NCBI RefSeq assembly: GCF_019970045.1
Contig: NZ_JAHXYI010000005.1
Span: forward strand, 1-64,000
Source of the DNA: Chryseobacterium sp. GVT01B
GTDB lineage: Bacteria > Bacteroidota > Bacteroidia > Flavobacteriales > Weeksellaceae
Direction: 5' to 3'
Length of the DNA stretch: 64,000 nucleotides
Shown here: in pieces, positions 42,600-52,567 of the stretch
Layout: the number at the start of each line of letters is the position of its first letter
Numbering within the stretch: position 1 is the stretch's first letter
The notes under the pieces: generated by a model
Seen by the model: only the letters and a program-made list of their open reading frames with translations
Database searches by the model: none
What the model was told of the DNA's origin: nothing
Program-made: the position numbers and the translations under genes

Positions 42600-44174
42600 T
42601 TAATCTTCTTTGCTTTGATGTTCTGCAGTGAACTCAATTTCTTTTTTCAATTGCCCCGACATAATCATTCCAATAATAAATCCAGTCATTAATCCACCAA
42701 TGTGAGCCGCATTATCAATCCCTCCTGTGAACCCCATAAGCAAGTTAAAACCAACAAAAACAATTGTACTGATTAAAAAAGCTTTATTAAAATCCGCAGG
42801 AAATACTTTAAAAAGCATACAAGCAAGAAAAAAACCATATAAACCAAAAATTGCTCCAGAGGCACCAACGCTTACCGTTGCATCATACCACAAAATACTT
42901 GTAAAACTAGCCATAATGCCTGTTATTAAATATATTAACAAGTATTTTCCTCTACCCAATAAAGGTTCAAGGAAAATTCCGACAAATAATAGTCCAACCA
43001 TATTTGCGAAAATATGCATTAATCCTCCGTGCAGAAATGTATTTGTCAGCAATCGCCACCACTGATTATCAGTGGTCAATGGTTTAAAATTAGCTCCCCA
43101 ATTTAACAAGTCATCACTTTTAAAAGAAACTAATCCTAGTCCTGAAAAAACCATTAATATGTAAACTAGTAGATTTAAATCAAATAAAATAGGAGTTATA
43201 AAAAATCCTTCTTTTGGAATAAATATATCAAGGATCTCCTTTAAGTCTGAATCTATTCTCGTAACACCTTTTTTCTTAAAATTTTCTAATTTATTTTTAT
43301 TAAATTTAGGAAACAACAATAAGAGAAAATAAACAAGGGCACCTATTGCAAAAGAACCTAATACCCAAGAAAATTTATTTCCATTTCGTGTTTCAAATGG
43401 TTCTGTTCTTGCTTCAAAAATTATATTATCGTGAGATAAATTTTGTTCTATTTTTTCAAGAGCTTTATTATATTCATCATGATCCTCTGTATTTCCAATA
43501 GTTTCTAAATAAGTGAATTTATGAAAATCTGTATTTTCAAATTCTTTCTGTGAACGTTCTGCCAATAGCTTATACTTTTCTTTTTTCTTTTCATCAGAAA
43601 GGTTATTGCTTATTTGCTCTGAGTAGAGTTTTCCTAACCAATATTTGGGGGTTTTATTAATCGTATCAGAAACACTTTCTAAGATTGGCATTGTAACATA
43701 AATAAGCATATTAAAACGTTCGTTATTTCTTCCTGTAGTAGAAACCGTATTTTGTATTGCAATATGATGCTTATCTATATAATAATTTTTAAGAGTATAA
43801 TATTTTGTATTGTCTGTTTTAGAAAGTTCTGAAATGACATTCAGATTCGTCAGCTTTCCTGTAGCAGCTGCTAAATATTTTTGAGCAATAATTGTCGGAA
43901 TAGCGATAGCTATACAAGCTAAGAACTGATAAACAAAAGAAGAGTTCTCATTCTTAAATTTCAACAATTTGATCCTTGGTTGAAGCCAAATCAAAATTGG
44001 GATAAAAGGCAACCCAAAGGGTAGCCAAAACTCAACAATATCTTCTTTCAATGGGATACCTATTTTTATAAAAAGTAACCAATTCAGAAAGGTATATACT
44101 AAAATAAAGCCTAATGCAATTAATAAAAATGGTTTGTAAATAAATTGTAGTTTATCTTTCATTCTGTTTTTCAA
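42600..44174 (-). CDS. Rhomboid-family intramembrane serine protease with long N-terminal extension
   Basis: 524 aa; start at 44174 or Met5 (44162). The C-terminal 200 residues are a rhomboid core: WWRLLTNTFLHGGLMHIFANM, catalytic Ser in GASGAIFGLYG, catalytic His in NAAHIGGLMTG. The first 300 residues are not part of the core: two or three N-terminal helices, a soluble region rich in Lys/Glu (about 100-260) and another helix near 270-290. Such extensions probably serve substrate selection or regulation. Inner-membrane protein; substrate unknown. Confidence 0.88.
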   Translation of the reverse strand: MKNRMKDKLQFIYKPFLLIALGFILVYTFLNWLLFIKIGIPLKEDIVEFWLPFGLPFIPILIWLQPRIKLLKFKNENSSFVYQFLACIAIAIPTIIAQKYLAAATGKLTNLNVISELSKTDNTKYYTLKNYYIDKHHIAIQNTVSTTGRNNERFNMLIYVTMPILESVSDTINKTPKYWLGKLYSEQISNNLSDEKKKEKYKLLAERSQKEFENTDFHKFTYLETIGNTEDHDEYNKALEKIEQNLSHDNIIFEARTEPFETRNGNKFSWVLGSFAIGALVYFLLLLFPKFNKNKLENFKKKGVTRIDSDLKEILDIFIPKEGFFITPILFDLNLLVYILMVFSGLGLVSFKSDDLLNWGANFKPLTTDNQWWRLLTNTFLHGGLMHIFANMVGLLFVGIFLEPLLGRGKYLLIYLITGIMASFTSILWYDATVSVGASGAIFGLYGFFLACMLFKVFPADFNKAFLISTIVFVGFNLLMGFTGGIDNAAHIGGLMTGFIIGMIMSGQLKKEIEFTAEHQSKED

Positions 44175-44321
44175 TATTTCTGACTGTCCTCAATTTTTCT
44201 CTTGTTGGGTTTGTCTTTATCATTATGTTCAGCTATCAGATCCCTTTAGCTTTGTCCAGCTTCTAACCGTTCTAATAACTAGATTTCAAAGTTACTTATT
44301 TCTTAAAAATTTAAAAATAAA

Positions 44322-44354
44322 AACCCTCATAGATTTCTTAAATCTATGAGGGTT
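44322..44354 (-). terminator. Terminator of the pyrB-carA-carB transcript
   Basis: Perfect 15-bp stem AACCCTCATAGATTT (44322-44336) / AAATCTATGAGGGTT (44340-44354) with a 3-nt loop, T-rich on the minus strand, about 22 bp past carB. Confidence 0.85.
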
Positions 44355-44376
44355 ACCATATTTATTTTGTTCGAAA

Positions 44377-47300
44377 TTACATCGTCTCCATTTTGAAGCT
44401 CATGCTTTCGATTACTTTTAGGATTGCTTCTACTGTATCCATTGAAGTTAAACAAGGAACACCGTTTTCCACACTCATTCTTCTGATCTGGAATCCGTCT
44501 CTTTCTGCCTGCTTACCTTTTGTAGTGGTATTTACAACATACTGAACTTTTCCTTTCTGAATCAGGTCGATAAGGTTTACACTTTCTTCACCGATTTTGT
44601 ATCCGATTTTGCAAGGGATTCCTTTTTCTTCAAAGAACTTCGCAGTACCTTCTGTAGCCCAGATTCTGAATCCTACTTCATGGAATCTTGCTGCAAGAGC
44701 TGCTGCTTCATCTTTGTGTTTATCTGCTACTGTGAACAGGATAGAACCGTGCATAGGAACTTTTCTTCCTGCTGCTACCAATCCTTTGTAAAGTGCTTTT
44801 TCAAGAGTTGTATCTTTCCCCATAACCTCTCCTGTAGACTTCATTTCAGGGCCTAAAGAGATATCAACTTTCGTTAGTTTAGAGAAAGAAAACACTGGTA
44901 CTTTCACAAATACCCCTTCTTTATTTGGAACCAATCCGTTTTTGTATCCTAAATCTTTCAGCTTTTGTCCTAAGATTGCCTTTGTTGCAAGGTTAGCCAT
45001 CGGAACTTCTGTGATTTTAGATAAGAAAGGAACTGTTCTTGAAGAACGAGGGTTTACTTCGATTACATATACATTTCCTTCAAAAAGAACGTATTGGATG
45101 TTCATTAATCCGATAACCTTTAATCCTTTTGCCAGTCTTTGTGTGTAGTCTACCAAAGTATCAATTTCGCTCTGAGAGATATTTTGCGGCGGATATACTG
45201 CAATAGAGTCTCCGGAGTGAACTCCTGCTCTTTCGATGTGCTCCATAATTCCCGGAATCACTACTGTTTCTCCGTCGCAGATGGCATCTACTTCGATCTC
45301 TTTTCCTACCATGTATTTGTCAACCAAAACTGGGTGCTCAGGGCTCGCTTCTACTGCATGTTCCATATAGTAAGCCAGTTCTGCTTCTGCATATACAATT
45401 TCCATTGCTCTACCTCCAAGAACGTAGCTCGGACGCACCAATACCGGGTAACCGATTTCGTTAGCAATTTTTATAGCTTCTTCTTTAGAAGTTGAAGTTC
45501 TTCCTTTTGGCTGAGGAATTCCAAGCTCCTGAAGTGCTTTCTCAAATTTATCTCTGTTTTCAGCTCTGTCAAGGTCTTCCAGTGAAGTTCCTAAGATCTG
45601 TACTCCGTGAGATGCTAATTTATCTGCAAGGTTAATTGCAGTCTGCCCTCCGAACTGTACCACTACTCCTTTAGGTTTTTCAAGCTCGATGATGTTCATT
45701 ACATCTTCTTCTGTAAGCGGCTCGAAGTATAGTTTATCTGAGATTGAGAAGTCTGTAGAAACTGTTTCAGGGTTGTTGTTGATGATAATCGCTTCGTACC
45801 CCATTTCTTTGATCGCCCATACTGAGTGAACAGTAGCGTAGTCAAACTCAACTCCCTGCCCGATTCTGATAGGTCCGGAACCTAGTACGATAATTTTTTC
45901 TTTGTCTGAAACAACACTTTCGTTCTCTTCTTCGTAAGTTCCGTAGAAATAAGGCGTTTCACTTTCAAACTCAGCAGCACAAGTGTCTACCATTTTGTAA
46001 ACCGGCATTACTCCGTTTTCTTTTCTGAAGTTGAAAACCTCACGTTCTTTTACATCCCAAAGAACTGCGATATTGATATCTGCGAAACCTAATCTCTTCG
46101 CTTCAATCAATGTCTCTTTATCAAATTTGTTGGCAGCGATTACTTTTTCGAAGTCAACTAACTTTTTCAGTTTCCAGATGAAGAACTTGTCGATTTTACT
46201 CCATTCTACAATCTGTTCCCAGTCGTATCCTCTTCTTAAAGCATCTCCGATGATGAATAGTCTCTCATCATCACACACTCTGATTCTTCTTTCGATTTCC
46301 TCAGCAGTAAGTGCCTCAGCTTGTTTTGTTTTTAATCCTAAATGCTTGATTCCGGTTTCTAATGAACGGATAGCTTTCTGTAAAGACTCTTCAAGGTTTC
46401 TTCCGATAGCCATTACTTCACCAGTAGCTTTCATCTGAGTAGAAAGTCTTCTGTCTGCCGTTTCAAATTTATCGAATGGGAATCTTGGGAATTTTGTTAC
46501 CACATAGTCAAGAGCCGGCTCAAAACATGCGTATGTTTTTCCAGTTACCGGGTTCATGATTTCATCAAGTGTCAATCCTACAGCGATTTTTGCCGCGATT
46601 TTTGCAATCGGGTATCCTGTTGCTTTACTTGCTAAAGCTGATGAACGCGATACTCTAGGGTTTACCTCGATGATATAGTATTCAAAAGAGTGTGGATCCA
46701 AAGCAAGCTGTACGTTACATCCTCCTTCGATACCTAATGCTCTGATGATTTTTAAAGAAGCATTTCTCAATAACTGATACTCTCTGTCTGAAAGGGTCTG
46801 AGAAGGAGCTACTACGATAGAGTCTCCTGTATGAACTCCTACCGGATCAATATTTTCCATGTTACAAACCACAATGGCGTTGTCGTTTGCATCACGCATT
46901 ACTTCATATTCAATTTCTTTGAAACCAGCGATTGATTTTTCAATCAAACATTGTGTAACCGGGCTGTGCTTTAATCCTAATTCGGCAATTTCTTTCAATT
47001 CTACCTCGTTGGAAGCAATACCACCTCCTGTTCCTCCCATTGTAAAGGCAGGACGAACAATTACAGGATATCCGATTTCATCTGCAAAAGCAAGTGCTCC
47101 TTCTACCGTATTTACGATATCAGATTCCGGAACCGGCTCATTCAATTCTCTCATCAACTCACGGAAAAGGTCTCTGTCTTCTGCTCTGTTGATGGCAGAA
47201 AGTTTAGTTCCCAATACTTCCACTTTGCATTCTTCAAGAATTCCTGATTTTTCCAGTTCTACCGCCATGTTCAGTCCTGTCTGGCCTCCCAATGTTGGTA

Positions 47301-47559
47301 ATAATGCATCCGGACGTTCTTTTCTGATGATGTGGCTTACAAACTGTAATGAAATCGGCTCGATATATACTTTATCTGCGATTTCCACATCCGTCATGAT
47401 CGTTGCAGGGTTTGAGTTAATCAAAATTACCTTGTAGCCTTCTTCTTTTAAAGACAGACAAGCCTGCGTTCCTGCGTAATCAAATTCAGCTGCCTGACCA
47501 ATGATGATAGGTCCTGAACCGATTACTAAAATTGTTTTTATATCTGTACGTTTTGCCAT
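44377..47559 (-). CDS. carB: Carbamoyl-phosphate synthase large subunit
   Basis: 1060 aa, full length. Two homologous ATP-grasp halves: first half with [20 protein letters not shown] and [14 protein letters not shown], second with [20 protein letters not shown] and [21 protein letters not shown]-terminal MGS-like allosteric domain (about 920-1050). With CarA it makes carbamoyl phosphate from bicarbonate, glutamine and 2 ATP for both pyrimidines and arginine. Last gene of the pyrB-carA-carB cluster, 167 bp after carA with a palindromic repeat in the gap. Confidence 0.97.
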   Translation of the reverse strand: MAKRTDIKTILVIGSGPIIIGQAAEFDYAGTQACLSLKEEGYKVILINSNPATIMTDVEIADKVYIEPISLQFVSHIIRKERPDALLPTLGGQTGLNMAVELEKSGILEECKVEVLGTKLSAINRAEDRDLFRELMRELNEPVPESDIVNTVEGALAFADEIGYPVIVRPAFTMGGTGGGIASNEVELKEIAELGLKHSPVTQCLIEKSIAGFKEIEYEVMRDANDNAIVVCNMENIDPVGVHTGDSIVVAPSQTLSDREYQLLRNASLKIIRALGIEGGCNVQLALDPHSFEYYIIEVNPRVSRSSALASKATGYPIAKIAAKIAVGLTLDEIMNPVTGKTYACFEPALDYVVTKFPRFPFDKFETADRRLSTQMKATGEVMAIGRNLEESLQKAIRSLETGIKHLGLKTKQAEALTAEEIERRIRVCDDERLFIIGDALRRGYDWEQIVEWSKIDKFFIWKLKKLVDFEKVIAANKFDKETLIEAKRLGFADINIAVLWDVKEREVFNFRKENGVMPVYKMVDTCAAEFESETPYFYGTYEEENESVVSDKEKIIVLGSGPIRIGQGVEFDYATVHSVWAIKEMGYEAIIINNNPETVSTDFSISDKLYFEPLTEEDVMNIIELEKPKGVVVQFGGQTAINLADKLASHGVQILGTSLEDLDRAENRDKFEKALQELGIPQPKGRTSTSKEEAIKIANEIGYPVLVRPSYVLGGRAMEIVYAEAELAYYMEHAVEASPEHPVLVDKYMVGKEIEVDAICDGETVVIPGIMEHIERAGVHSGDSIAVYPPQNISQSEIDTLVDYTQRLAKGLKVIGLMNIQYVLFEGNVYVIEVNPRSSRTVPFLSKITEVPMANLATKAILGQKLKDLGYKNGLVPNKEGVFVKVPVFSFSKLTKVDISLGPEMKSTGEVMGKDTTLEKALYKGLVAAGRKVPMHGSILFTVADKHKDEAAALAARFHEVGFRIWATEGTAKFFEEKGIPCKIGYKIGEESVNLIDLIQKGKVQYVVNTTTKGKQAERDGFQIRRMSVENGVPCLTSMDTVEAILKVIESMSFKMETM

Positions 47560-47636
47560 TTTTCTTTTTTAATTGGGGTTAAGAATCAAATTCTTAAACT
47601 TCGTATTTTTTTACTTTTATAAGACTTGCGGTTGTA

Positions 47637-47719
47637 TTTTGTCATTCCGAGGAATCGAGGAATCTAATTTTATTGTAGAGATTCTTCACTTCGCTATTGC
47701 TTCGTTCTGAATGACAAAA
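47637..47719. repeat. 83-bp palindromic repeat between carA and carB
   Basis: TTTTGTCATTC (47637-47647) / GAATGACAAAA (47709-47719) with inner arms GAATCTA... / AGATTCTTC. It lies within the operon and would be transcribed as a hairpin. Same family as 55476-55557. Confidence 0.65.
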
Positions 47720-47726
47720 AGCAGTC

Positions 47727-48800
47727 TTATTTCTTAAAGTCTTCCATCATTTGAATGAACTCATCAAACAGGTAGTTTGCATCTTCAGGGCCCGGGCTCG
47801 CTTCAGGGTGATACTGAACTGAGAAACATGGGTGGATTTTGTGTTTTAATCCTTCGTTGGTTCTGTCATTCAATGCGATGTGCGTTTCGATAAGGTCTGT
47901 TCCTTTTAAGCTTTCCTGATCTACCGCATATCCGTGGTTCTGAGAAGTAATGGCTACTGTATTTTTCTCTAAATCCAATACCGGGTGGTTTCCTCCTCTG
48001 TGCCCGAATTTCAGCTTGAAAGTTTTTGCTCCGCAAGCAAGACCGATCAATTGGTGTCCTAAACAGATTCCGAAGATTGGAACTTTTCCTAATAATCCTC
48101 TGATCATATCTAAAGCATGTGGTACATCTTCAGGGTCACCAGGACCGTTTGACAACATAATTCCATCTGGGTTCATCAACAGGATTTCTTCTGCTGTAGT
48201 ATCCTGAGAAACTACGATGATATCACAGTTTCTTTGAGATAGCTCTCTGATAATACCCAGTTTTGCACCGAAGTCTACCAATACTACTTTGAAACCTCTG
48301 TTCGGGTTAGCATAAGGCGTTTTTGTTGAAACCTCTTCTACCTGATTGGTTGGGAAGTTTGTTGATTTCAATTCAGAAGCTACAGCAGCTTCATCAGCGT
48401 CAGCATTTACAATTTTCCCTTTTACAACTCCATAGTTACGAAGAATTCTTGTCAGTCTTCTTGTATCAATTCCTGAAATTCCTGAAAGGTTTTTCTTTTT
48501 AAATAGTTCATCTAAAGTAATCTGAGTACGGAAATTGGAAGGAAGATCGCAAAGTTCTTTTACGATAAGCCCTTTGATTGCCGGCTCAATACTTTCATAA
48601 TCATCACGGTTAATACCATAATTTCCGATAAGCGGATAGGTCATACAAACAATCTGACCGCAATACGACGGATCAGAAATCAATTCCTGATACCCTGTCA
48701 TTCCGGTATTGAAAACTACTTCCCCTGCAGTTTCCAATTCTGCTCCGAAACCTTCTCCATGAAACACTTCACCGGACTCCAGTATTAATTTTTTCTTCAT
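47727..48800 (-). CDS. carA: Carbamoyl-phosphate synthase small subunit
   Basis: 357 aa. N-terminal CPSase domain (EVVFNTGMTGYQELISDPSYCGQIV) and C-terminal class I glutamine amidotransferase with nucleophile Cys in PIFGICLGHQLIGLACG and His/Glu in VQYHPEASPGPEDA. It supplies ammonia to CarB. Lies 96 bp downstream of pyrB and upstream of carB on the same strand, so likely subject to the attenuator before pyrB. Confidence 0.97.
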   Translation of the reverse strand: MKKKLILESGEVFHGEGFGAELETAGEVVFNTGMTGYQELISDPSYCGQIVCMTYPLIGNYGINRDDYESIEPAIKGLIVKELCDLPSNFRTQITLDELFKKKNLSGISGIDTRRLTRILRNYGVVKGKIVNADADEAAVASELKSTNFPTNQVEEVSTKTPYANPNRGFKVVLVDFGAKLGIIRELSQRNCDIIVVSQDTTAEEILLMNPDGIMLSNGPGDPEDVPHALDMIRGLLGKVPIFGICLGHQLIGLACGAKTFKLKFGHRGGNHPVLDLEKNTVAITSQNHGYAVDQESLKGTDLIETHIALNDRTNEGLKHKIHPCFSVQYHPEASPGPEDANYLFDEFIQMMEDFKK

Positions 48801-48896
48801 TTTAAACTTTTATCTCTTATTATTTATTTATATGTCATTAACAGGCCGCCCCTACGGGACTCATTAACTTTTAACTTCTTACTTTTACCCTGGCTC

Positions 48897-49787
48897 TTAC
48901 TTAAAGGTATACCCTTTACTTTCCAACGCTTCTTTTAAAATGGCCATTCTTGCGAATACTCCGTTTTGCATTTGTTTGAAGATTCTTGATCTCTTGCATT
49001 CCACAAGGTCTGAATCTATTTCCACTCCTCTGTTGATGGGAGCCGGGTGCATGATGATTGCTTCTTTTTTCATCGACTGCTCTCTTTCTTTAGTCAAACC
49101 ATATCTTTTATGGTATTCTGAAGCAGTAAAACTCATGGCAGAATCGTGTCTTTCGTGTTGGATTCTTAATAGCATTAAAACATCCACTTCACCGATCAGC
49201 TCATCTACCGACATATAAGTTCCGTTGATTAAAGCTCCTTCGTCAAACCATTGTTCCGGTCCTGAGAAGTATACTTTAGCGCCTAATCTCCTTAAAGCCT
49301 CCGCATTTGAGTTCGCTACACGGCTGTGTTTTACATCGCCTACAATTCCTACTTTCAATCCTTCAAACTTTCCGAATTCCTGATAAATGGTCAGTAAATC
49401 CAGCATACATTGTGAAGGGTGGTTTCCTGTTCCATCTCCTCCGTTGATTACAGGAATGCTGATATTCTTTAATTCCTCGAAGTATCTGTCTTTCTTATCG
49501 CGGATTACCACCAGGTTTACTCCTATACTTTCAATGGTCTTTACTGTATCATAAAGACTTTCGCCTTTGTTTACCGAACTGTGTGATGCATCAAACGGAA
49601 CTACCTGAAGTCCCAGTTTTCTTTCTGCAAGATCAAAACTTGTTTTCGTTCTTGTACTGTCTTCGAAGAAAAGGTTTGAGCAAAAAACTTCTCCTTCAAT
49701 TTTAGCAGTTTTACCGTTCGCAAAAGCCATCGCTTCTGTCAGTATACTGTTGATTCTCTCGGTGCTTAGTTCTGTAATCGTAAACAT
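48897..49787 (-). CDS. pyrB: Aspartate carbamoyltransferase catalytic subunit
   Basis: 296 aa from ATG 49787; the ATG at 49826 lies before the terminator hairpin and is rejected. Carbamoyl-phosphate site [20 protein letters not shown] (contains S-T-R-T) and aspartate-loop motifs [12 protein letters not shown] and [12 protein letters not shown]. Commits carbamoyl phosphate to pyrimidine synthesis. No pyrI is adjacent. It sits behind a leader peptide and intrinsic terminator, a pyrimidine-sensing attenuator arrangement. Confidence 0.96.
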   Translation of the reverse strand: MFTITELSTERINSILTEAMAFANGKTAKIEGEVFCSNLFFEDSTRTKTSFDLAERKLGLQVVPFDASHSSVNKGESLYDTVKTIESIGVNLVVIRDKKDRYFEELKNISIPVINGGDGTGNHPSQCMLDLLTIYQEFGKFEGLKVGIVGDVKHSRVANSNAEALRRLGAKVYFSGPEQWFDEGALINGTYMSVDELIGEVDVLMLLRIQHERHDSAMSFTASEYHKRYGLTKEREQSMKKEAIIMHPAPINRGVEIDSDLVECKRSRIFKQMQNGVFARMAILKEALESKGYTFK

Positions 49788-49805
49788 AATTCTTATTTTT
49801 GGGCA

Positions 49806-49834
49806 TAAAAAAAGCGAAGACAACAATCTTCGCT
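49806..49834 (-). terminator. Attenuator hairpin of the pyrB leader
   Basis: Minus strand AGCGAAGA (49834-49827), 6-nt loop, TCTTCGCT (49820-49813), then seven T (49813-49807), 19 nt before the pyrB ATG. Its 5' arm overlaps the last two bases of the leader-peptide stop codon, so a ribosome finishing the leader would prevent the hairpin from forming. Confidence 0.8.
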
Positions 49835-49904
49835 AATAACAATAAATATCGTAAAGGGCGCTTTCGCCCGGTAAATCTAATGATATAAATGCTTTTTTAT
49901 TCAT
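49833..49904 (-). CDS. pyrL: Putative pyrB leader peptide
   Basis: 23 codons, MNKKAFISLDLPGES followed by ALYDIYCY, TAG at 49835-49833. ATG (49904) lies 6 nt after the -7 box TATCTTTG, so the message is probably leaderless. The mRNA just before the stop is U-rich, as needed for UTP-sensitive RNA polymerase pausing. An extra 5-bp hairpin GGGCG-AAAG-CGCCC (49869-49856) within the leader could be a pause hairpin. By analogy with enterobacterial pyrBI, high UTP would uncouple polymerase from ribosome and allow termination. The symbol is by analogy only; homology to PyrL is not claimed. Confidence 0.6.
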   Translation of the reverse strand: MNKKAFISLDLPGESALYDIYCY

Positions 49905-49910
49905 TAGGTG

Positions 49911-49941
49911 CAAAGATACAACAATTTTACGAACCTACAAA
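49911..49941 (-). promoter_or_regulatory. Promoter of the pyrB-carA-carB operon
   Basis: Minus strand TTTG (49941-49938), 19-nt spacer, TATCTTTG (49918-49911): a full match to the Bacteroidetes -33/-7 consensus. Confidence 0.8.
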
Positions 49942-50026
49942 AACAAAGTTTAAAATAAATTAAAAACCTCAGTATTTCCTTATTCTCATTTAAAATTAAT
50001 ATTTTTGTTACAACTCAAATTATTTT

Positions 50027-50488
50027 ATGGATTTAAAAGACAAAATGATTCTCAGCATTATTCAGGAAGACTCTACATTATCGGTTAAAGAAATTTCCGA
50101 AAAAATTGGTCTTACCTTCACTCCTACGTATGAGCGAATCAAACAACTGGAGAAACAAGGAATCATTCAGAAGTATGTGGGTCTTTTAAACCGTGAAAAA
50201 CTGGGTTTAAATATTGTAGTCTACTGTAATGTCCGTCTCAAAGAACAATCCAAGAAAGTATTGGAAACTTTTGAGAACCACATCGGTAAATATGATGAAG
50301 TACAGGAAATCATCAGTCTTTCCGGAGAGTATGACTATATGTTGAAGATCATTGCCAAGGACATCAATTCGTATAATGAATTTGCTGTGAATGTGATCTC
50401 AAACATTCCTAATATCGGGCAATACCACAGCTCAATTGTGCTTCACGAGGTGAAAAAATCTACCAAGTTTAAAATTGATCTGGAATAA
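50027..50488 (+). CDS. Lrp/AsnC-family transcriptional regulator
   Basis: 153 aa. N-terminal HTH (ILSIIQEDSTLSVKEISEKIGLTFTPTYERIKQLEKQGII) and C-terminal RAM/AsnC effector domain with the VQEIISLSGEYDYMLKI pattern, where the GxxDY motif reads GEYDY. An amino-acid-responsive regulator, divergent from pyrB-carAB and close to the arg operon, so it may tune these pathways; that link is positional. A TAnnTTTG box (TATTTTTG) lies at 50000-50007. Confidence 0.9.
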   Translation: MDLKDKMILSIIQEDSTLSVKEISEKIGLTFTPTYERIKQLEKQGIIQKYVGLLNREKLGLNIVVYCNVRLKEQSKKVLETFENHIGKYDEVQEIISLSGEYDYMLKIIAKDINSYNEFAVNVISNIPNIGQYHSSIVLHEVKKSTKFKIDLE

Positions 50489-50926
50489 ATCTTCTCTTTT
50501 TAAACCAAAACTGATTTAAACTTCTTGCTGAAAATCTTTGATTTCCTGCGACTTAAAAATAATTCACATAATTATCTTTGCGCCTTTGCGTATACCAACT
50601 TCTTTAATAAACTCGTATTTTGTTAGAAAACGCAAAGACGCAAAAGAAATTCATAAACTTCATGGTGTAGGCGCAAAGATTTTATCTCCGATAAAATTTT
50701 ATGCAGTAGATTTCCTTAATTAACCTTAAAGTCTTCATCTACCTTAATGGTTCAATTTATCAATCATCAAATTCAAAGAGCGGAGTAAAATCTAACCATT
50801 AAGATCACTTAAGCAGATAAGATTTATAAGATTAAGGCTTCCACAACGAAAAGACAGCAGGCTAAAATAATTTAGAAATTCTACTGATTTTTGCTTAAGT
50901 TTCTGATGACCTTAATGGCTTAGATT
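50489..50926. other. Spacer between the Lrp gene and argH, 438 bp
   Basis: Contains the permuted repeat at 50521-50712. The remainder (50713-50926) has short runs such as CCTTAA/TTAAGG but no coding sequence or terminator that I can support. Confidence 0.5.
50521..50712. repeat. Inverted-repeat element, permuted copy B
   Basis: CTTGCTGAAAATCTTTGATT (50524-50543) with the following CTTAAAAATA matches the right half of copy A. GAAAACGCAAAGACGCAA (50626-50643) with AGGCGCAAAGATTTTAT and CCGATAAAAT (50669-50697) matches its left half. Halves occur in reversed order relative to 24976-25161. Confidence 0.7.
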
Positions 50927-52231
50927 CTAACCCAATAATTTATTTTTCAGTTTATTGAACTGATATTCTATTTTATCCAGACAAAGATTTCCGATACTTC
51001 CCTGATGGGTATGTTCAAGATTTCCAGGCTCAAATTCAAACTCATTGTTTTCAATCTCCTGCCCTACTTTCACATAAGCATCACGGAAAGAACTGCCGTT
51101 TTTTACTTCTTCATTGATCTTCTCTACACTGAAAAGATATTTGTACTTCTCATCCTCCAGAATCCCGTCTTTTACCTGAATATTAGGTAAAGTGTAGCTT
51201 AGAATTTCCAGACATTCTTTCAGGGAATCAATAGCCGGGAAAAGAATTTCTTTGGTCAGTTGCACATCTCTGTGATATCCTGAAGGAAGATTATTTGTCA
51301 ATAAAATAAGTTCATTCGGAAGTGACTGAATTCTGTTGCATCGTGCACGAACCAGCTCAAAGATATCCGGATTCTTTTTATGAGGCATAATACTGCTTCC
51401 CGTAGTAAATTCTTTTGGAAAGCTGATAAAATCAAAGTTTTGATTCAAATATAAGCATACATCATAAGCAAATTTTCCAAGTGTTCCCGCTAAAGTTGCC
51501 ATAGACATCGCCAGTAGTTTTTCTGACTTTCCACGGGTCATCTGAGCATATACCGAATTGTAATTCATCGACTGGAATCCTAAGTTATAGGTTGTACTTT
51601 CACGGTTAATCGGAAAAGACGAACCATAACCTGCCGCTGAACCCAATGGATTTTTATTAATTATATTCTTTACAGAAAACAACATTTCCACATCATCCAA
51701 AAGCGCTTCCGCATAAGCTCCGAACCACAATCCAAATGAGGAAGGCATCGCAATCTGCAAATGGGTATATCCCGGAAGCAGAACATTTTTATGCTGATCT
51801 GCCAACTGAATCAGAATCTGGAAAAACTCGTCAGTAAGAGCTGTGATCTCACGGATCTCATCCAATAAATACAGCTTAATATCCAATAAAACCTGATCAT
51901 TTCTGGATCTTGCGGTATGGATTTTCTTTCCTGTATCTCCTAATTCTTCAATTAAGATTGCTTCTACCTGAGAATGGATATCCTCAGCTTCTTTATCAAT
52001 TTCAAAAGTCCCATTTTCAATTTGATTTAAAATAGTATTTAAAACAGATAACATCTGCTCTGATTCTTCCTGGGAAATAATTCCGGTTTCTGCTAACATT
52101 TTGCAATGTGCCATAGAACCTTTGACATCATATTTTGCCAAACGCTCGTCGAAGTCAAGATCTTTCCCAACGGTAAATTGAGTGACTAATATATTGGTGG
52201 CAAGGTTATCCTTCTGCCATATTTTTTTCAT
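50927..52231 (-). CDS. argH: Argininosuccinate lyase
   Basis: 434 aa. Family signature GSSIMPHKKNPD with the flexible Ser loop, plus TARSRNDQV and GYTHLQIAMPSSFG. Releases arginine and fumarate from argininosuccinate. Last gene of the arg cluster but separated from argE by 336 bp that contain an inverted-repeat element, so it may have its own promoter or tolerate the insertion. Confidence 0.96.
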   Translation of the reverse strand: MKKIWQKDNLATNILVTQFTVGKDLDFDERLAKYDVKGSMAHCKMLAETGIISQEESEQMLSVLNTILNQIENGTFEIDKEAEDIHSQVEAILIEELGDTGKKIHTARSRNDQVLLDIKLYLLDEIREITALTDEFFQILIQLADQHKNVLLPGYTHLQIAMPSSFGLWFGAYAEALLDDVEMLFSVKNIINKNPLGSAAGYGSSFPINRESTTYNLGFQSMNYNSVYAQMTRGKSEKLLAMSMATLAGTLGKFAYDVCLYLNQNFDFISFPKEFTTGSSIMPHKKNPDIFELVRARCNRIQSLPNELILLTNNLPSGYHRDVQLTKEILFPAIDSLKECLEILSYTLPNIQVKDGILEDEKYKYLFSVEKINEEVKNGSSFRDAYVKVGQEIENNEFEFEPGNLEHTHQGSIGNLCLDKIEYQFNKLKNKLLG

Positions 52232-52567
52232 ATGTAATTGTTTATTTTTTTTAAATCATATGCAATCACCACTTCCATCTGTTATATTACCAAAAAATTC
52301 GTTGGTAGTGATTCATAATATCTGATTTAAAATATTTGTTGGCTTTGACATGCCCGGCAAGGCAATCCTTATTACTATTAACTATAAAAAAACATTTCCT
52401 TATGAGAAGCTTTCATTTCTAATTTTCTTTTTGCATAAATCTTATTAAAAACTAAACTTCGTGCCTGCCGGGCGGAGTCAAAACATATATTGAGCTGAAA
52501 GCCTGATGCAGGAAGTGAAATTATAAACTATAATAACTTCCATCTTTCTGCTTCATTTTCCCATTAT
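52232..52567. other. Spacer between argE and argH, 336 bp
   Basis: Besides the inverted-repeat element at 52344-52483 there is an inverted pair AATTCGTTGGTAGTGATT/AATCACTACC-like symmetry is not clear, and no ORF. Possible site of an argH promoter, not identified. Confidence 0.4.
52344..52483. repeat. 140-bp element with imperfect terminal inverted repeats
   Basis: TTTGACATGCCCGGCAAGGC (52344-52363) pairs imperfectly with the complement of GTGCCTGCCGGGCGGAGTCA (52461-52480). GC-rich ends with an AT-rich interior and no ORF: MITE-like or a folded intergenic repeat inside the arg cluster. Confidence 0.5.

Noticed and set aside
46031..47437. Long plus-strand ORFs opposite carB
   Set aside because: Shadows of a long, codon-biased gene on the minus strand.
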